Source: Holophagaceae bacterium (GTDB lineage Bacteria; Acidobacteriota; Holophagae; Holophagales; Holophagaceae). From it: a stretch of DNA of 64,000 nucleotides. Below are positions 1 through 8,798 of the stretch, in pieces (the first letter of the stretch is position 1; every line of letters starts with the position of its first letter). A program made the translations under genes and the position numbers. The stretch lies in contig JANYLR010000054.1 of the NCBI GenBank assembly GCA_025363715.1, positions 1 to 64,000 of the forward strand, read 5' to 3'. The notes below the pieces were generated by a model. It was not told the DNA's origin. It saw nothing but the letters and a program-made list of their open reading frames with translations, and did no database searches.

Positions 1-102
1 AACATGCCGCGCCACGAAGACCAGACCCCCGTCCGTCGAAATCGGAGGCCCGATCTCCACCTGGATTCCACCTACGTCGAAGAGCTTCGGTCGTTTTGTC
101 AT
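1..102 (-). CDS. Hypothetical protein, N-terminal fragment cut by the window edge
   Basis: A reading frame starts with ATG at 102 on the minus strand and runs off the left edge without a stop, giving 34 residues that begin MTKRPKLFDVGGIQVEIG. The composition looks like a real protein start. A competing ATG at 109 in another frame gives a less convincing, arginine-rich peptide. The start codon overlaps a 17-bp palindrome (101-117), which could be an operator. I do not recognise the family. Only the first residues are present, so no function can be given. Confidence 0.4.
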   Translation of the reverse strand, partial: MTKRPKLFDVGGIQVEIGPPISTDGGLVFVARHV

Positions 103-117
103 CACCCATTGGGTGAT
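101..117. promoter_or_regulatory. Perfect 17-bp palindrome, possible operator
   Basis: The arms ATCACCCA and TGGGTGAT are separated by a single T. The site covers the start codon of the truncated minus-strand gene and lies in the divergent gap before the gene starting at 233. A dyad at a start codon suits autorepression, but no regulator is encoded nearby. This is a reading of symmetry only. Confidence 0.25.
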
Positions 118-232
118 ACCATGAACCCACTAAGTTCCAACTATGGCGCTGGTTTCAACGAATTTCTTGAACTCGGATGATTAGGTCAGGTAGATAACAG
201 GTATCTTTAGGGCTTCGTTCGTGGGAGTACTC

Positions 233-1669
233 GTGCGCATCGCCTTCCTGGGTCTTGGACACATGGGCCTGCCCATGGCCCGGAACCTCTTGGGATCGCA
301 ACACGTACTCACGGTCTACAACCGAACGCCGGGCAAGGCGAAGGCTCTGATCGCCCAAGGTGCCAGGGAAGCCCCATCGGTGGCCGAAGCGGTAAAGGAC
401 GCCGAAGTGGCCATCACCATGCTTCAGAGCGATGCGGCCGTGAAGGAGGTCGTCCACGGCCCTGCTGGACTGCTGCAACACCTCCCCCCCAAGGCCATCC
501 ATCTCTGCATGAGCACCATCGAGGTCGAGACTTCCGCGGCCTTGGCTGCGGCCCACGCCAAGGCTGGTCAAGGCTATGTGGCAGCCCCGGTCTTCGGTAG
601 GGCCGATTCCGCTGCAACGCGGAACATCTGGTTCGTGGCTGGGGGGCTGGAGCCCCAGGTGAACCGCTGCCGTCCCATCTTTGAGGCCCTTGGGCAGGGT
701 TACACTCGCGTCGGCCCCCACGCAGCCCCGGCCCACGCCCTGAAGCTGAGTGGCAACATGCTCACCATGGCCATGGAATTGGCCGTCTCGGAGATCCTCA
801 CCTACGCCAAGCAAGCGAGCCTGCCTCCTGCGGATTTCCTGCGGTTCCTCAATACGGCCGTCTTCCGCTCCCACATGGTGGACCACTATGGGGAGCATTT
901 GGCCCGTCCCTCCTTCGACCCGGCGGACCAAACCCTCGATCTGGCGGCCAATGAGCTGCTGCTACAGAAATCCAGGGACATGGGTGTGGCCATCCCCGTG
1001 GAGGACCTGCTCCAGGTTCGCCTCCAGGCGGCGACCGCCCGGGGCTGGGGAGAACAGGATCTCGCCGAGCTGACCCAGGCCTGCCGATCCCAGACCGGGG
1101 AGGAAACACCCAAGGCCCCGGATGTAAAGGAGCAACCGCCCAACCCAGCCCCTCCAACGGTCACCCTGCCAGCACCACCGGTAACGAGAAGGGCTGCCAA
1201 TCCGAAAAAAAACACCCCGCCCAAAGAGAAGAGCCAGCGGGTGGTGCTGCCCCTCGTGGAAGCCGAAATCCCTGCCCCGCCCAAGCCGAGCATCACATCC
1301 GGACCCACCGGACCGACTGGGCAAACACCCACCGTTTCTCCCAAATGGTTCCCTGCCATGAACGGCGGTGCCCCTGTCACGCTGGACCTGAACCTGACCA
1401 GCCATTTCGAGCTGATCGACGGCCAGGTCTGGGCCTGGTCAAAGGGGCAGCGCTATGAAACAGCCTGGCGCGGCTTTGGCGAGGTCGAGTTGGCCTTCAA
1501 TCACGTCCTCTTCCTGTTGATCAAGCGCCATCTCCTGTTGAGACCCGAAGCCGTGCTTGACCTCCGTTCCACCTTTGGTGGCGGAGCCAAGGCAAGCGTG
1601 GGCAATGACCTGGAGCTCACGGTCAGCCGGGCCGCCGCGCCCCGACTCAAGGAATTGCTTGGGTTCTAA
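233..1669 (+). CDS. NAD(P)-dependent 3-hydroxyisobutyrate-dehydrogenase-like protein with C-terminal extension
   Basis: The first ~285 residues are a beta-hydroxyacid dehydrogenase. They contain the Rossmann motif GLGHMGLPMARNL at the N terminus, the NRT loop that favours NADP, and an all-alpha C-terminal part with the KLSGN catalytic-lysine region. A Pro/Lys/Thr-rich linker of about 80 residues and a final ~105-residue domain of unknown type follow. The usual family length is ~290, so this protein of 478 residues is a fusion. GTG 233 is chosen because GGGAG (223-227) sits 5 nt upstream; GTG 221 in the same frame is the alternative. The substrate is unknown. It stands alone, upstream of a response regulator. 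Confidence 0.8.
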   Translation: MRIAFLGLGHMGLPMARNLLGSQHVLTVYNRTPGKAKALIAQGAREAPSVAEAVKDAEVAITMLQSDAAVKEVVHGPAGLLQHLPPKAIHLCMSTIEVETSAALAAAHAKAGQGYVAAPVFGRADSAATRNIWFVAGGLEPQVNRCRPIFEALGQGYTRVGPHAAPAHALKLSGNMLTMAMELAVSEILTYAKQASLPPADFLRFLNTAVFRSHMVDHYGEHLARPSFDPADQTLDLAANELLLQKSRDMGVAIPVEDLLQVRLQAATARGWGEQDLAELTQACRSQTGEETPKAPDVKEQPPNPAPPTVTLPAPPVTRRAANPKKNTPPKEKSQRVVLPLVEAEIPAPPKPSITSGPTGPTGQTPTVSPKWFPAMNGGAPVTLDLNLTSHFELIDGQVWAWSKGQRYETAWRGFGEVELAFNHVLFLLIKRHLLLRPEAVLDLRSTFGGGAKASVGNDLELTVSRAAAPRLKELLGF

Positions 1670-1757
1670 GGTACACAGGCCTTGCCTGGCGTCCGAGGTG
1701 AAAAACCCAAGACAATGTGGCCAGCCACACGGAAACGACTAGTACACTCCACTTCTG

Positions 1758-2579
1758 ATGCGTCCACCCGAATCCGCTCACCCACCCTTCGAGAACGAAC
1801 CCGCCCAGCGTGTTCCAGAATCGCTGGCGCCGGAGCCTTCGGCTGGCCAATCCGCCGATTCCCGGCCATTCACGAAGGCGGACTTGGTGGAGGGGACCGA
1901 CCTCCTGGTGCTGGTCGTCGAGGATGAACCCCTGACCCGGCTGGCCATCCGCACGGCTCTCGCGAAGGAAGGCTTCCCGGTCATCGAAGTCGAGAGTGGT
2001 GAGGAAGCCCTCGTCCACTTCGAACATGTCCCCTCCCCCGACGTGGTGATCCTGGATATCGGCCTGCCAGGCCTCAACGGCTTCGAGGTCTGCCGGAAGA
2101 TCCGCGAGAAGCGGGGAGACATCGCCATCTTGATGCTCACGTCCCGGTCCGAACCCGAAGACAAGGTCGCCGGGCTCGATCTCGGTGCCGACGACTACAT
2201 CGTCAAGCCCTTCAACCCCCGGGAACTGGTGGCCCGAGTCCGGGCCGTGCTCCGACGTTCGGCGCAGCGGACTCCTTCCCTTGAACCCCTGGTCTTCGGC
2301 GAGCTGCTGCTCGACCTGCATACCCAGAAAGCCTTCAAGAGCGGCGTTGACCTCAACCTTTCACCCCGGGAGTTCGCCCTGCTCGCCGCCCTGCTCCGAC
2401 ATCCCGGCCAGGTCCTATCCCGGGACCAATTGGGAAAGGAAGTCTGGGGCGAGATCCGGATCGGAAGCGCCAGGGCCCTGGATGTGTTCGTGTGCAAGCT
2501 CCGCGACAAGATCGAGGATGATCCTTCCTGTCCAAAGTGCATCAAGACCGTCCGGGGCGCGGGCTACGTCTGCGGCTGA
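1758..2579 (+). CDS. OmpR/PhoB-type response regulator, orphan
   Basis: A receiver domain (about residues 48-165) is followed by a winged-helix DNA-binding domain (about 180-273). The phosphoacceptor is Asp100 in VVILDIGLPG, with the acidic pair Glu55-Asp56, Thr128 and Lys150 (YIVKPF) completing the site. The C-terminal domain ends with the typical VRGAGYVCG strand. The first ~47 residues are Pro/Glu/Ser-rich and outside the family pattern, so the true start could lie further in. No histidine kinase is encoded next to it, so its partner and regulon are unknown. Confidence 0.9.
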   Translation: MRPPESAHPPFENEPAQRVPESLAPEPSAGQSADSRPFTKADLVEGTDLLVLVVEDEPLTRLAIRTALAKEGFPVIEVESGEEALVHFEHVPSPDVVILDIGLPGLNGFEVCRKIREKRGDIAILMLTSRSEPEDKVAGLDLGADDYIVKPFNPRELVARVRAVLRRSAQRTPSLEPLVFGELLLDLHTQKAFKSGVDLNLSPREFALLAALLRHPGQVLSRDQLGKEVWGEIRIGSARALDVFVCKLRDKIEDDPSCPKCIKTVRGAGYVCG

Positions 2580-2581
2580 AG

Positions 2582-2626
2582 GTCCCCCTTCATTTGATGA
2601 AGACCACCCCTGTTCGAAAGGGGGAC
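2582..2626 (+). terminator. Hairpin after the response regulator gene
   Basis: GTCCCCCTT (2582-2590) pairs with AAGGGGGAC (2618-2626) across a 27-nt loop, starting two bases after the stop codon. No T-run follows, so intrinsic termination is uncertain. It may only stabilise the 3' end of the transcript. Confidence 0.3.
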
Positions 2627-2716
2627 AGGCTCGCCGCTGGTCTGGGCACTCCTCTGCGCCTGAGATTCCCGGTCCAATTGATTCTATTTTAGTGTTTAAT
2701 GAAGCCTGAGGCCGCC

Positions 2717-4297
2717 ATGCTCGATGCCCCATCCCCAACCCGGCGCGCCATCGAGCGGTTACCGGCGCATTTGCGGCGCTACGTGGTGGACCAGGACCAC
2801 GGGGCCTACTCGCCCAGGGACCATGCGGTGTGGCGGCATATCCTGAACCGGCTTGCGGAACGGCTGAAGGAAACGGCCCATGAGAGCTACTTGTCCGGCT
2901 TGGCAGCTACGGGCATCGGGCTGGAACGCATCCCCAGCCTGGACGAAATGAATGAAAAGCTGGAGGCCCTGGGCTGGTCTGCTGTAGGCGTGCGGGGCTT
3001 CATCCCCCCCGCCGTGTTCACAGAACTGCAATCCCTGGGGGTTCTGGCCATCGCCGCGGACATTCGCAGCCACGAGCACATCGAGTACACGCCGGCCCCG
3101 GACATCGTCCACGAAAGCGCCGGGCACGCACCCATCCTGGCGGACCGGCGCTACGCGGAGTATCTGAAACGCTGCGGAGAGACAGGCTTCCGGGCCATCG
3201 CCTCCGTGGAGGATCAGGCGGTCTACGAGGCCATCCGCAACCTCAGTGTGGTGAAGGAAGATCCCGCCGCCAGCCCCGATGAGCTCCGATTGGCCGAGGA
3301 GCGCCTGCGGGCCGCCTCGGCCAGCCGCCGCTACGTGAGCGAAAGCACCAAGGCCAGTCGACTATATTGGTGGACCGCAGAGTACGGGCTGGTGGGCGAG
3401 TTGGCCAACCCGAAACTCTACGGCGCCGGACTCCTCAGCAGCCTGGGCGAGGCCACGCACTGCCTGCAACCGGACGTAAAAAAGATGCCCCTCGGACTGG
3501 TCTGCGCGGACACGGAGTACGACATCACGCGGATGCAGCCCCAGCTCTTCGTGGCCCGGGATTTCGATCACCTCTTCGAAGTGCTGGAGGCCTTCGAAGC
3601 CACCTTGGGCTGGCGGCGGGGCGGCGACCATGGGCTGGAGGAGGCTCTCCGTGCCCGCACGGTGAATCACCTGGCTCTGGAGGAAGGGCTCGAACTCACG
3701 GGCAAGGTGGTGGCCCGCATCCCTGCCCGGGGCCCCTTGGCACCGGGCCTGGCCACAGCCCTGGTACGAGTGGAGGGGCCCGTCCAGATCTCGCGCCATG
3801 GGCAGTCCCTGGAGCGTCCCTGGCCCGGAGAGGCCCTGGTGGCCTTCGGGCACGGCCACTTGCCCCAGCGGGGCGCCTTCAGCCTGGACCTGCCCTCGGG
3901 CCTCTTCCTCACAGGGTTCCGGGTAGGAGAACACGAGGTCATCAACCTGCGGGGGCACCAGGATGGACGCCCCCTCGACCTGCCCAGCTGGGCCCTCCTG
4001 TTCCTCAGCGCGGATCTGCCTTCGGTGGCGGGGGGTCCGGCTGACCCCGGCGCCTGGGACGCCTGGTTTGGCGATCACTCTGCCCTGGCCGAAGGCGAGG
4101 CCGAGGCCCAGGCCCGGAACCGGAAGGCCTTGGCCCTGTCGGGCGAGGTGGCCGCACTTTATGTAGAGGCCAGGACCCTGCGGGAGCGCGGTCCCATCGA
4201 TGCAAACCGCCTGCGTGTGCTGAAGGCAAAGGCGGTAGACCATCCGGCCGAGTGGCTCCTGCAGGCCGAAGTGGCGGAACTGGAGGCGAAGGAATGA
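2717..4297 (+). CDS. phhA: Phenylalanine 4-monooxygenase, long form
   Basis: It hydroxylates phenylalanine to tyrosine using tetrahydropterin, O2 and non-haem iron. The iron site is visible as His132 and His137 in IVHESAGHAP and the likely Glu222 in WWTAEYGL. The catalytic domain covers about residues 40-300. Residues 310-526 form an extra C-terminal region absent from the ~270-residue proteobacterial PhhA. Long forms of this kind occur in several non-proteobacterial phyla. ATG 2717 has TGAGG 5 nt upstream; ATG 2699 is an in-frame alternative. It overlaps phhB by four bases (ATGA), so hydroxylation and cofactor recycling are translationally coupled. Confidence 0.92.
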   Translation: MLDAPSPTRRAIERLPAHLRRYVVDQDHGAYSPRDHAVWRHILNRLAERLKETAHESYLSGLAATGIGLERIPSLDEMNEKLEALGWSAVGVRGFIPPAVFTELQSLGVLAIAADIRSHEHIEYTPAPDIVHESAGHAPILADRRYAEYLKRCGETGFRAIASVEDQAVYEAIRNLSVVKEDPAASPDELRLAEERLRAASASRRYVSESTKASRLYWWTAEYGLVGELANPKLYGAGLLSSLGEATHCLQPDVKKMPLGLVCADTEYDITRMQPQLFVARDFDHLFEVLEAFEATLGWRRGGDHGLEEALRARTVNHLALEEGLELTGKVVARIPARGPLAPGLATALVRVEGPVQISRHGQSLERPWPGEALVAFGHGHLPQRGAFSLDLPSGLFLTGFRVGEHEVINLRGHQDGRPLDLPSWALLFLSADLPSVAGGPADPGAWDAWFGDHSALAEGEAEAQARNRKALALSGEVAALYVEARTLRERGPIDANRLRVLKAKAVDHPAEWLLQAEVAELEAKE

Positions 4298-4539
4298 GCT
4301 GGATCGAGCACGAGGGCAAGCTGGTGCGGACCTTCCAGACGCCAGACTTCCTGACGGCCTACAACCTGGTCAGCGCCGTGGTGAGCCCGGCCGAAGGACT
4401 GCACCACCATCCGGATATCGCTTTCGGTTGGGGCTACGTGCGAATCTCCCTCACCACCCATGACGCGGGCGGCATCACAGAGCTGGATCATCGGCTGGCT
4501 GAGGCCATTGACATAGCCGTTAAACCTTTTGATCTATGA
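4294..4539 (+). CDS. phhB: Pterin-4a-carbinolamine dehydratase
   Basis: This 81-residue protein dehydrates the 4a-hydroxytetrahydropterin made by PhhA so that the cofactor can be reduced again. The family signature is visible as EGLHHHPDIAFGWGYVRI, with the active-site histidines, followed by the LTTHDAGGITELD segment. Length is slightly shorter than typical (about 95-105), with a compact N terminus. Its ATG overlaps the phhA stop codon, which fits its role as the partner of the hydroxylase. Confidence 0.93.
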   Translation: MSWIEHEGKLVRTFQTPDFLTAYNLVSAVVSPAEGLHHHPDIAFGWGYVRISLTTHDAGGITELDHRLAEAIDIAVKPFDL

Positions 4540-4609
4540 TATTTGCAATTTTTCGACCTATTCATCCACTGGAAGGTCCGCTATTCTGGAATGTCCATCG
4601 AGGAGTCCC

Positions 4610-5278
4610 TTGCCGAAGCCGCCCAACCCCCTCCGTCGTTCAATCCTTCCTCCTCTTGCGACCTCCCTTCTGATGGGCATCGGCTTGGCCGCTCTGGCCA
4701 CCGGCTGTAGGCCAGACCAGGTGTCCCACTACCGCGTGCCCAAAGAGGCCGTCGCCTCTCACCCGGACCATCCCGGTCATGCGGAAGAAGGCATGGGTTC
4801 CCAGGCGATGCCTCCCAGTGCGAACGCCGACCCTGGCATGCCTCCTCCGCCCACCCCCAAGGGCGCCATCAAGTGGTCCCTGCCCAAGGGCTGGAGTGAA
4901 GCCGCGGGCGGCGGCACCATGCGCTTCGCCACGTTCAAGGCCCCCTATGCCGGCAAGCTGGAAGCCACCGTGGTGGTCCTGCCCGGTCCGGCGGGCGGCG
5001 AGCTGGCCAACGTGAACCGCTGGCGGGGACAGATCGGCCTGCCGGCCATGGATGAGGCCAGCCTGGCCAAGTCCCGTGCGGTGCTCAAGACCAAGGCCGG
5101 CGCCTTGAACGTCTATGACTTCACCAGCGAGGGCCAAGCCAAGAGCCGCCTGGTGGCGGGCTACATCAGCACCCCGGATGGCAATACCTGGTTCCTGAAG
5201 ATGACCGGGGACGCAGATCCGGTTGGCAAGGCCAAGCCCGATTTCATGACCATCCTGGGGAGTGTTCGCCTTGATTAA
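4610..5278 (+). CDS. Putative lipoprotein of unknown function
   Basis: A TTG start at 4610 is preceded by AGGAG 4 nt upstream and gives a classic lipoprotein signal: two arginines, a hydrophobic stretch, and Cys33 in LAALATGC. The first ~60 residues of the mature part are Pro/His/Met-rich and probably disordered. A folded ~150-residue domain follows (from about IKWSLPKGWSEA) that resembles no family I can name with confidence. It overlaps the start of the ResB-like gene by 17 bp, so a role in the envelope alongside cytochrome c maturation is possible but unproven. Confidence 0.65.
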   Translation: MPKPPNPLRRSILPPLATSLLMGIGLAALATGCRPDQVSHYRVPKEAVASHPDHPGHAEEGMGSQAMPPSANADPGMPPPPTPKGAIKWSLPKGWSEAAGGGTMRFATFKAPYAGKLEATVVVLPGPAGGELANVNRWRGQIGLPAMDEASLAKSRAVLKTKAGALNVYDFTSEGQAKSRLVAGYISTPDGNTWFLKMTGDADPVGKAKPDFMTILGSVRLD

Positions 5279-6422
5279 GACCTACGCCTTGCGGATCTGG
5301 AAGTACACGAGGTCCCTCCAGCTGACGATCATCCTGCTCGCCCTCCTCATGTGCCTGGTGTTGTTCTGCACCTTGGCCCAGGTGGAGATGGGCACCCAGG
5401 GTGCCGTGAACGCCTACATGCGCAGCTTCATCGTGTGGCGCCAGCCACTGCTCATGTCGCTACCCTTCCCGGGCGGCGCCCTGGTGGGGCTGCTCCTCAC
5501 CATCAACCTCACGGGTCGGACGCTCGAACTGCAGCGGACCTGGGCCAAGGCCGGCATGTGGCTCGTTCACTCGGGCCTGGTGATCCTTTTCGCCGGTGAG
5601 TTCGTGGCCGGGATGATGCAGGTGGACACCAACCTGTCCATCGAGGTGGGCCAGACCGTCAACTACGTGCAGAGCTACAAGAACATGGAACTGGCCGTCA
5701 TCGATGTGACCGATCCCACCTGGGATGAAGTCTATTCGGTGCCAGACAACCTGCTGGCCAAGGGCGGCACCGTAGCCATTCCAGGCACCCCCCTCTCCCT
5801 GAATGTGAAGCGCTATTTCGCGAACGCCCAGCTGACCACTCTGGCCCCCGGCGCACCGCCCTCCCTGGCCACCGCCGGGGTCGGCACCGGGGTGTCCGTG
5901 GTCGAGCAGCCGGTGGTATCCGCCGATAACGAAATGAATCAGGCCTCGGCCTTTGTGGAACCGGTGGCGGGCGGACGCAGCTATGGCGTCTGGCTCACCT
6001 CGGTGGCTCTGGGCGCCCCCCAATCGTTCACTCACGAGGGTCGCACCTACCTCCTCTCCATGCGCCTGCTGCGCCAGTACCTGCCCTATGCGTTCACCCT
6101 GAAGCAGTTCCGGCACGATGTGTACCCGGGCACCAGCATCCCCAAGAACTTCTCCAGCCTGGTCCAGGTCATGAACCCATCCCGGAATGAATCCCGCGAG
6201 GTACTCATCTACATGAACCAGCCCTTGCGGTACGAGGGCAAGACCTTCTACCAGGCGAGCTTTGGCAAGAATGACACCCTGTCCGTCCTTTCCGTGGTTG
6301 AAAATCCCGGCTGGCTTCTCCCGTATGTGTCCTGCGTGCTGGTCTCCCTTGGCCTGCTCGTGCACTTCGCCATCGTCCTTCGGCGCTCGCTCAAGCGCCG
6401 CCAGGACCAGAAGGAGGGCTGA
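5262..6422 (+). CDS. ResB-like cytochrome c biogenesis protein
   Basis: This 386-residue membrane protein fits the ResB/Ccs1 part of system II cytochrome c maturation, which holds apocytochrome and haem at the outer face of the membrane. Three hydrophobic segments occupy the first ~115 residues. A large extracytoplasmic domain (about 120-355) follows, then a last segment (about 350-370) with a basic tail. The lengthy periplasmic part and the neighbouring CcsA gene, only 2 nt downstream, support the call. The start is ambiguous: GTG 5262 sits directly behind GGGGAG, and TTG 5271 would have better spacing. Confidence 0.78.
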   Translation: MFALIKTYALRIWKYTRSLQLTIILLALLMCLVLFCTLAQVEMGTQGAVNAYMRSFIVWRQPLLMSLPFPGGALVGLLLTINLTGRTLELQRTWAKAGMWLVHSGLVILFAGEFVAGMMQVDTNLSIEVGQTVNYVQSYKNMELAVIDVTDPTWDEVYSVPDNLLAKGGTVAIPGTPLSLNVKRYFANAQLTTLAPGAPPSLATAGVGTGVSVVEQPVVSADNEMNQASAFVEPVAGGRSYGVWLTSVALGAPQSFTHEGRTYLLSMRLLRQYLPYAFTLKQFRHDVYPGTSIPKNFSSLVQVMNPSRNESREVLIYMNQPLRYEGKTFYQASFGKNDTLSVLSVVENPGWLLPYVSCVLVSLGLLVHFAIVLRRSLKRRQDQKEG

Positions 6423-6424
6423 AC

Positions 6425-8197
6425 ATGACCTTCATCAATAAGTACGTTGCCTGGGGAGCCGGCGTCCTGGCCCTGCTGGTCGCGCTCATCTTCGCCCTGC
6501 CCGGCGGCAAGGCCCGCGGCTTCGATGCCAGCGGCTTTGGCACCCTGCCCATTCTTGAAGGCGGCCGCGTGAAGCCGCTCGATTCCCTGGCCCGCAATTC
6601 CCTGCTACTGATCCACAGCCGCCAGGGCTTCCGCCACGAGGGTCGCATGGTGGGTCCGGACGAGTGGATGCTCGACGTGCTGTTCCGCCCCCAGGTGGCT
6701 GACCAGCAGCCGATCTTCGTGATCGACGATCCCGAAGTCATCAGCCTCATCGGCGCCAAGCAGACCAAGAACCGCAACTACTTCAGCTTTGCGGATCTCT
6801 CCACCCATCTCGACGAGATTCAGAAGCAGGCGGCCTCCGCCCAGCCCATCGCGGCCCAGAAGCGCACGCGCTTCCAGAGTGCCATCGTGAACCTCTTCGA
6901 CCGCGTCTACCTCTACTATAGGCTGCGGAACACCCTGCAACTCGCCGGGTCACCGGGCCTCGGCTGGGAGCTTCAGTCCCTCGGGACTTCGGATGCCAAC
7001 CTTCGCCACCAGGATCTCACTCAGCTGGCCCATTTCCGCATGCTGCCGCCCCCTGTGGGAGCCAGCCCCGAGGCTTGGCAGAGCGTCGGCCAGGCCCTCA
7101 GCGCGGGGCAGACCGGCGGCCCCCTGCACCCTGGCCTGGTCCCCCTCGCCAAGATGAACGCCGCCTATGTGACGAACGACTCTGCCAGCTTCAACCAGGC
7201 CCTTGCCGAGATGGACAGCGTGGTGTCCACCCTCAAGCCCGATGCCCTCGGCCAGGCCGGAAGGGAGCTTGTCTTCAATCGCGCCCAGCCCTTCTTCGTG
7301 GGCCTTTCCATCTACTTCATCGCGTTCATGGTGCTCTGCTTCTCATGGATCTATAAGCCCGAGTTGCTGCGCCCCACCGCCTATGCCCTGCTCTGCTCCG
7401 GTGCCATCGTCCACACCCTGGGACTGGCCGCCCGCATCATCCTCCAGGGCCGGCCCCCGGTCACGAACCTCTACTCCTCCGCCGTTTTCGTGGGCTGGGG
7501 CGCGGTGATCCTGGGCCTCATCATCGAGCGGATGTACCGCAAGGGCTTCGGCACCGCCGTGGCCGCCGCCGCCGGTTTCGCCTCCCTGATCGTGGCCCAG
7601 AACCTGGGCACCGATGGCGACACCATGGAGATGATGCGCGCCGTGCTGGATTCCAACTTCTGGTTGGCCACCCACGTGGTCACCATCACCATCGGCTATT
7701 CCGGCACCTTCCTCGCCGGCTCCATCGCCATCGCCTACGCCCTCAAGAAGCACATCGCCCCCAAGGTGGACGTGGAGACCGACAAGGCCCTCGTGGACAT
7801 GGCCTACGGCATCATCTGCTTCGCCCTGTTCTTCAGCTTCGTAGGCACCGTGCTGGGAGGCATCTGGGCCGATCAGTCCTGGGGCCGATTCTGGGGCTGG
7901 GACCCGAAGGAGAACGGCGCCCTGCTGATCGTGCTGTGGAACGCCATCATCCTCCATGCCCGTATGGCCGGCTATGTCCGGGAACGCGGGACCATGGTGA
8001 TGGCCATCTTCGGCAACATCATCACCGCGCTTTCCTGGTTCGGCGTGAACATGCTTGGCGTGGGTCTGCACTCCTACGGCTTCATGGACAAGGCCTTCGT
8101 GGCCCTCAGCACGTTCTGTGCGAGCCAGTTCATCTTCATGCTCGTCTGTTGGGCTCCGGCTCGGTTCTGGGAGCAGAAGCCACATTCAAAGGCGTAG
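6425..8197 (+). CDS. ccsA: CcsA/ResC-type cytochrome c biogenesis protein
   Basis: This is the haem-handling partner of ResB in system II. The tryptophan-rich WWD motif appears as ADQSWGRFWGWDPKENGALL near the C terminus. Conserved histidines flank it in FWLATHVVTITIGY and GVGLHSYGF. The C-terminal half is the usual 8-helix CcsA domain. The N-terminal ~285 residues form an additional soluble domain after one membrane anchor, as seen in the longer CcsA proteins of anaerobes and acidobacteria. The gene follows the ResB-like gene by 2 nt and ends before a strong bidirectional hairpin. Confidence 0.88.
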   Translation: MTFINKYVAWGAGVLALLVALIFALPGGKARGFDASGFGTLPILEGGRVKPLDSLARNSLLLIHSRQGFRHEGRMVGPDEWMLDVLFRPQVADQQPIFVIDDPEVISLIGAKQTKNRNYFSFADLSTHLDEIQKQAASAQPIAAQKRTRFQSAIVNLFDRVYLYYRLRNTLQLAGSPGLGWELQSLGTSDANLRHQDLTQLAHFRMLPPPVGASPEAWQSVGQALSAGQTGGPLHPGLVPLAKMNAAYVTNDSASFNQALAEMDSVVSTLKPDALGQAGRELVFNRAQPFFVGLSIYFIAFMVLCFSWIYKPELLRPTAYALLCSGAIVHTLGLAARIILQGRPPVTNLYSSAVFVGWGAVILGLIIERMYRKGFGTAVAAAAGFASLIVAQNLGTDGDTMEMMRAVLDSNFWLATHVVTITIGYSGTFLAGSIAIAYALKKHIAPKVDVETDKALVDMAYGIICFALFFSFVGTVLGGIWADQSWGRFWGWDPKENGALLIVLWNAIILHARMAGYVRERGTMVMAIFGNIITALSWFGVNMLGVGLHSYGFMDKAFVALSTFCASQFIFMLVCWAPARFWEQKPHSKA

Positions 8198-8204
8198 TCT
8201 CCCC

Positions 8205-8251
8205 ATTACCGCGAAATGGCCCCCGGAAACCGGGGGCCATTTCGCAGTAAT
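8205..8251. terminator. Strong bidirectional hairpin between convergent genes
   Basis: A perfect 16-bp stem, GCGAAATGGCCCCCGG (8211-8226) with its complement (8230-8245), encloses an AAA loop. Outer ATTAC/GTAAT arms extend the stem. It separates ccsA on the plus strand from the convergent gene ending at 8269. No long T-run follows, but the symmetry and place suggest termination on both strands. Confidence 0.8.
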
Positions 8252-8268
8252 GAAAAGGTCATTTGAGA

Positions 8269-8775
8269 TCACTTCACCTTGCGGGTGACCGCTTCCAGAT
8301 AGGTGGTGAAGGCTTCGGGCTTCCCGGGTGGCGCGAACTCGAACCGCACCGTGACGACGCCTTCGGCTTTCCTCAGGTAGGTCAGGCGGAAGCGGGGGCC
8401 TGGGCCCGGCTCGCTGGTGAATGCGACGCCCTCTGGTACGGCGGCCACAAGGTAGCGGATGACGTGGTTCTCGTTGTCCAAGTAGAGGGCCTTCAACTGC
8501 CCGCCTTCGGCGAACATGGTCATCTGATCCTCATGATGGAAGGCAGGCTTCCCGCTCGTCGGCGCCGAGTCTGCATGAGCGTGGCGCACCAGGACCTTGT
8601 CCTCCAGGTCGAAGCGGAAGGTCGCGATGCCTGTGGACTGGCCGGGCTTGCCATTTCCTTCGCCCTGCCACTCACCCACCAGGAACCTCACGGCAGCGAA
8701 AAGATCTGCCTGCGGCGTGGCGGGCTGGGACCACAATGGAGCGGCGAGAATCAGAGCGAGAAGGGAGGTGCGCAT
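8269..8775 (-). CDS. Secreted protein with a lipocalin-like core
   Basis: This 168-residue protein begins with a clear signal peptide (MRTSLLALILAAPLWSQ, cleavage near residue 18). The mature part starts with FLVGEWQGEGNG, a GxWxGxG pattern typical of lipocalin or nitrobindin-like beta-barrels, and continues with alternating strands. GGAG lies 5 nt before the ATG. Its function is unknown; a small hydrophobic or haem-like ligand would suit the fold. It lies 23 nt downstream of the DASS transporter gene and is probably on the same transcript. Confidence 0.6.
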   Translation of the reverse strand: MRTSLLALILAAPLWSQPATPQADLFAAVRFLVGEWQGEGNGKPGQSTGIATFRFDLEDKVLVRHAHADSAPTSGKPAFHHEDQMTMFAEGGQLKALYLDNENHVIRYLVAAVPEGVAFTSEPGPGPRFRLTYLRKAEGVVTVRFEFAPPGKPEAFTTYLEAVTRKVK

Positions 8776-8798
8776 GAAGACTCCAGGGTTGAATCGAA

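Noticed and set aside
4508..4540. TTGACA and TATGAT hexamers upstream of the lipoprotein gene as a sigma-70 promoter
   Set aside because: The spacing is 21 bp, too long for a normal promoter.
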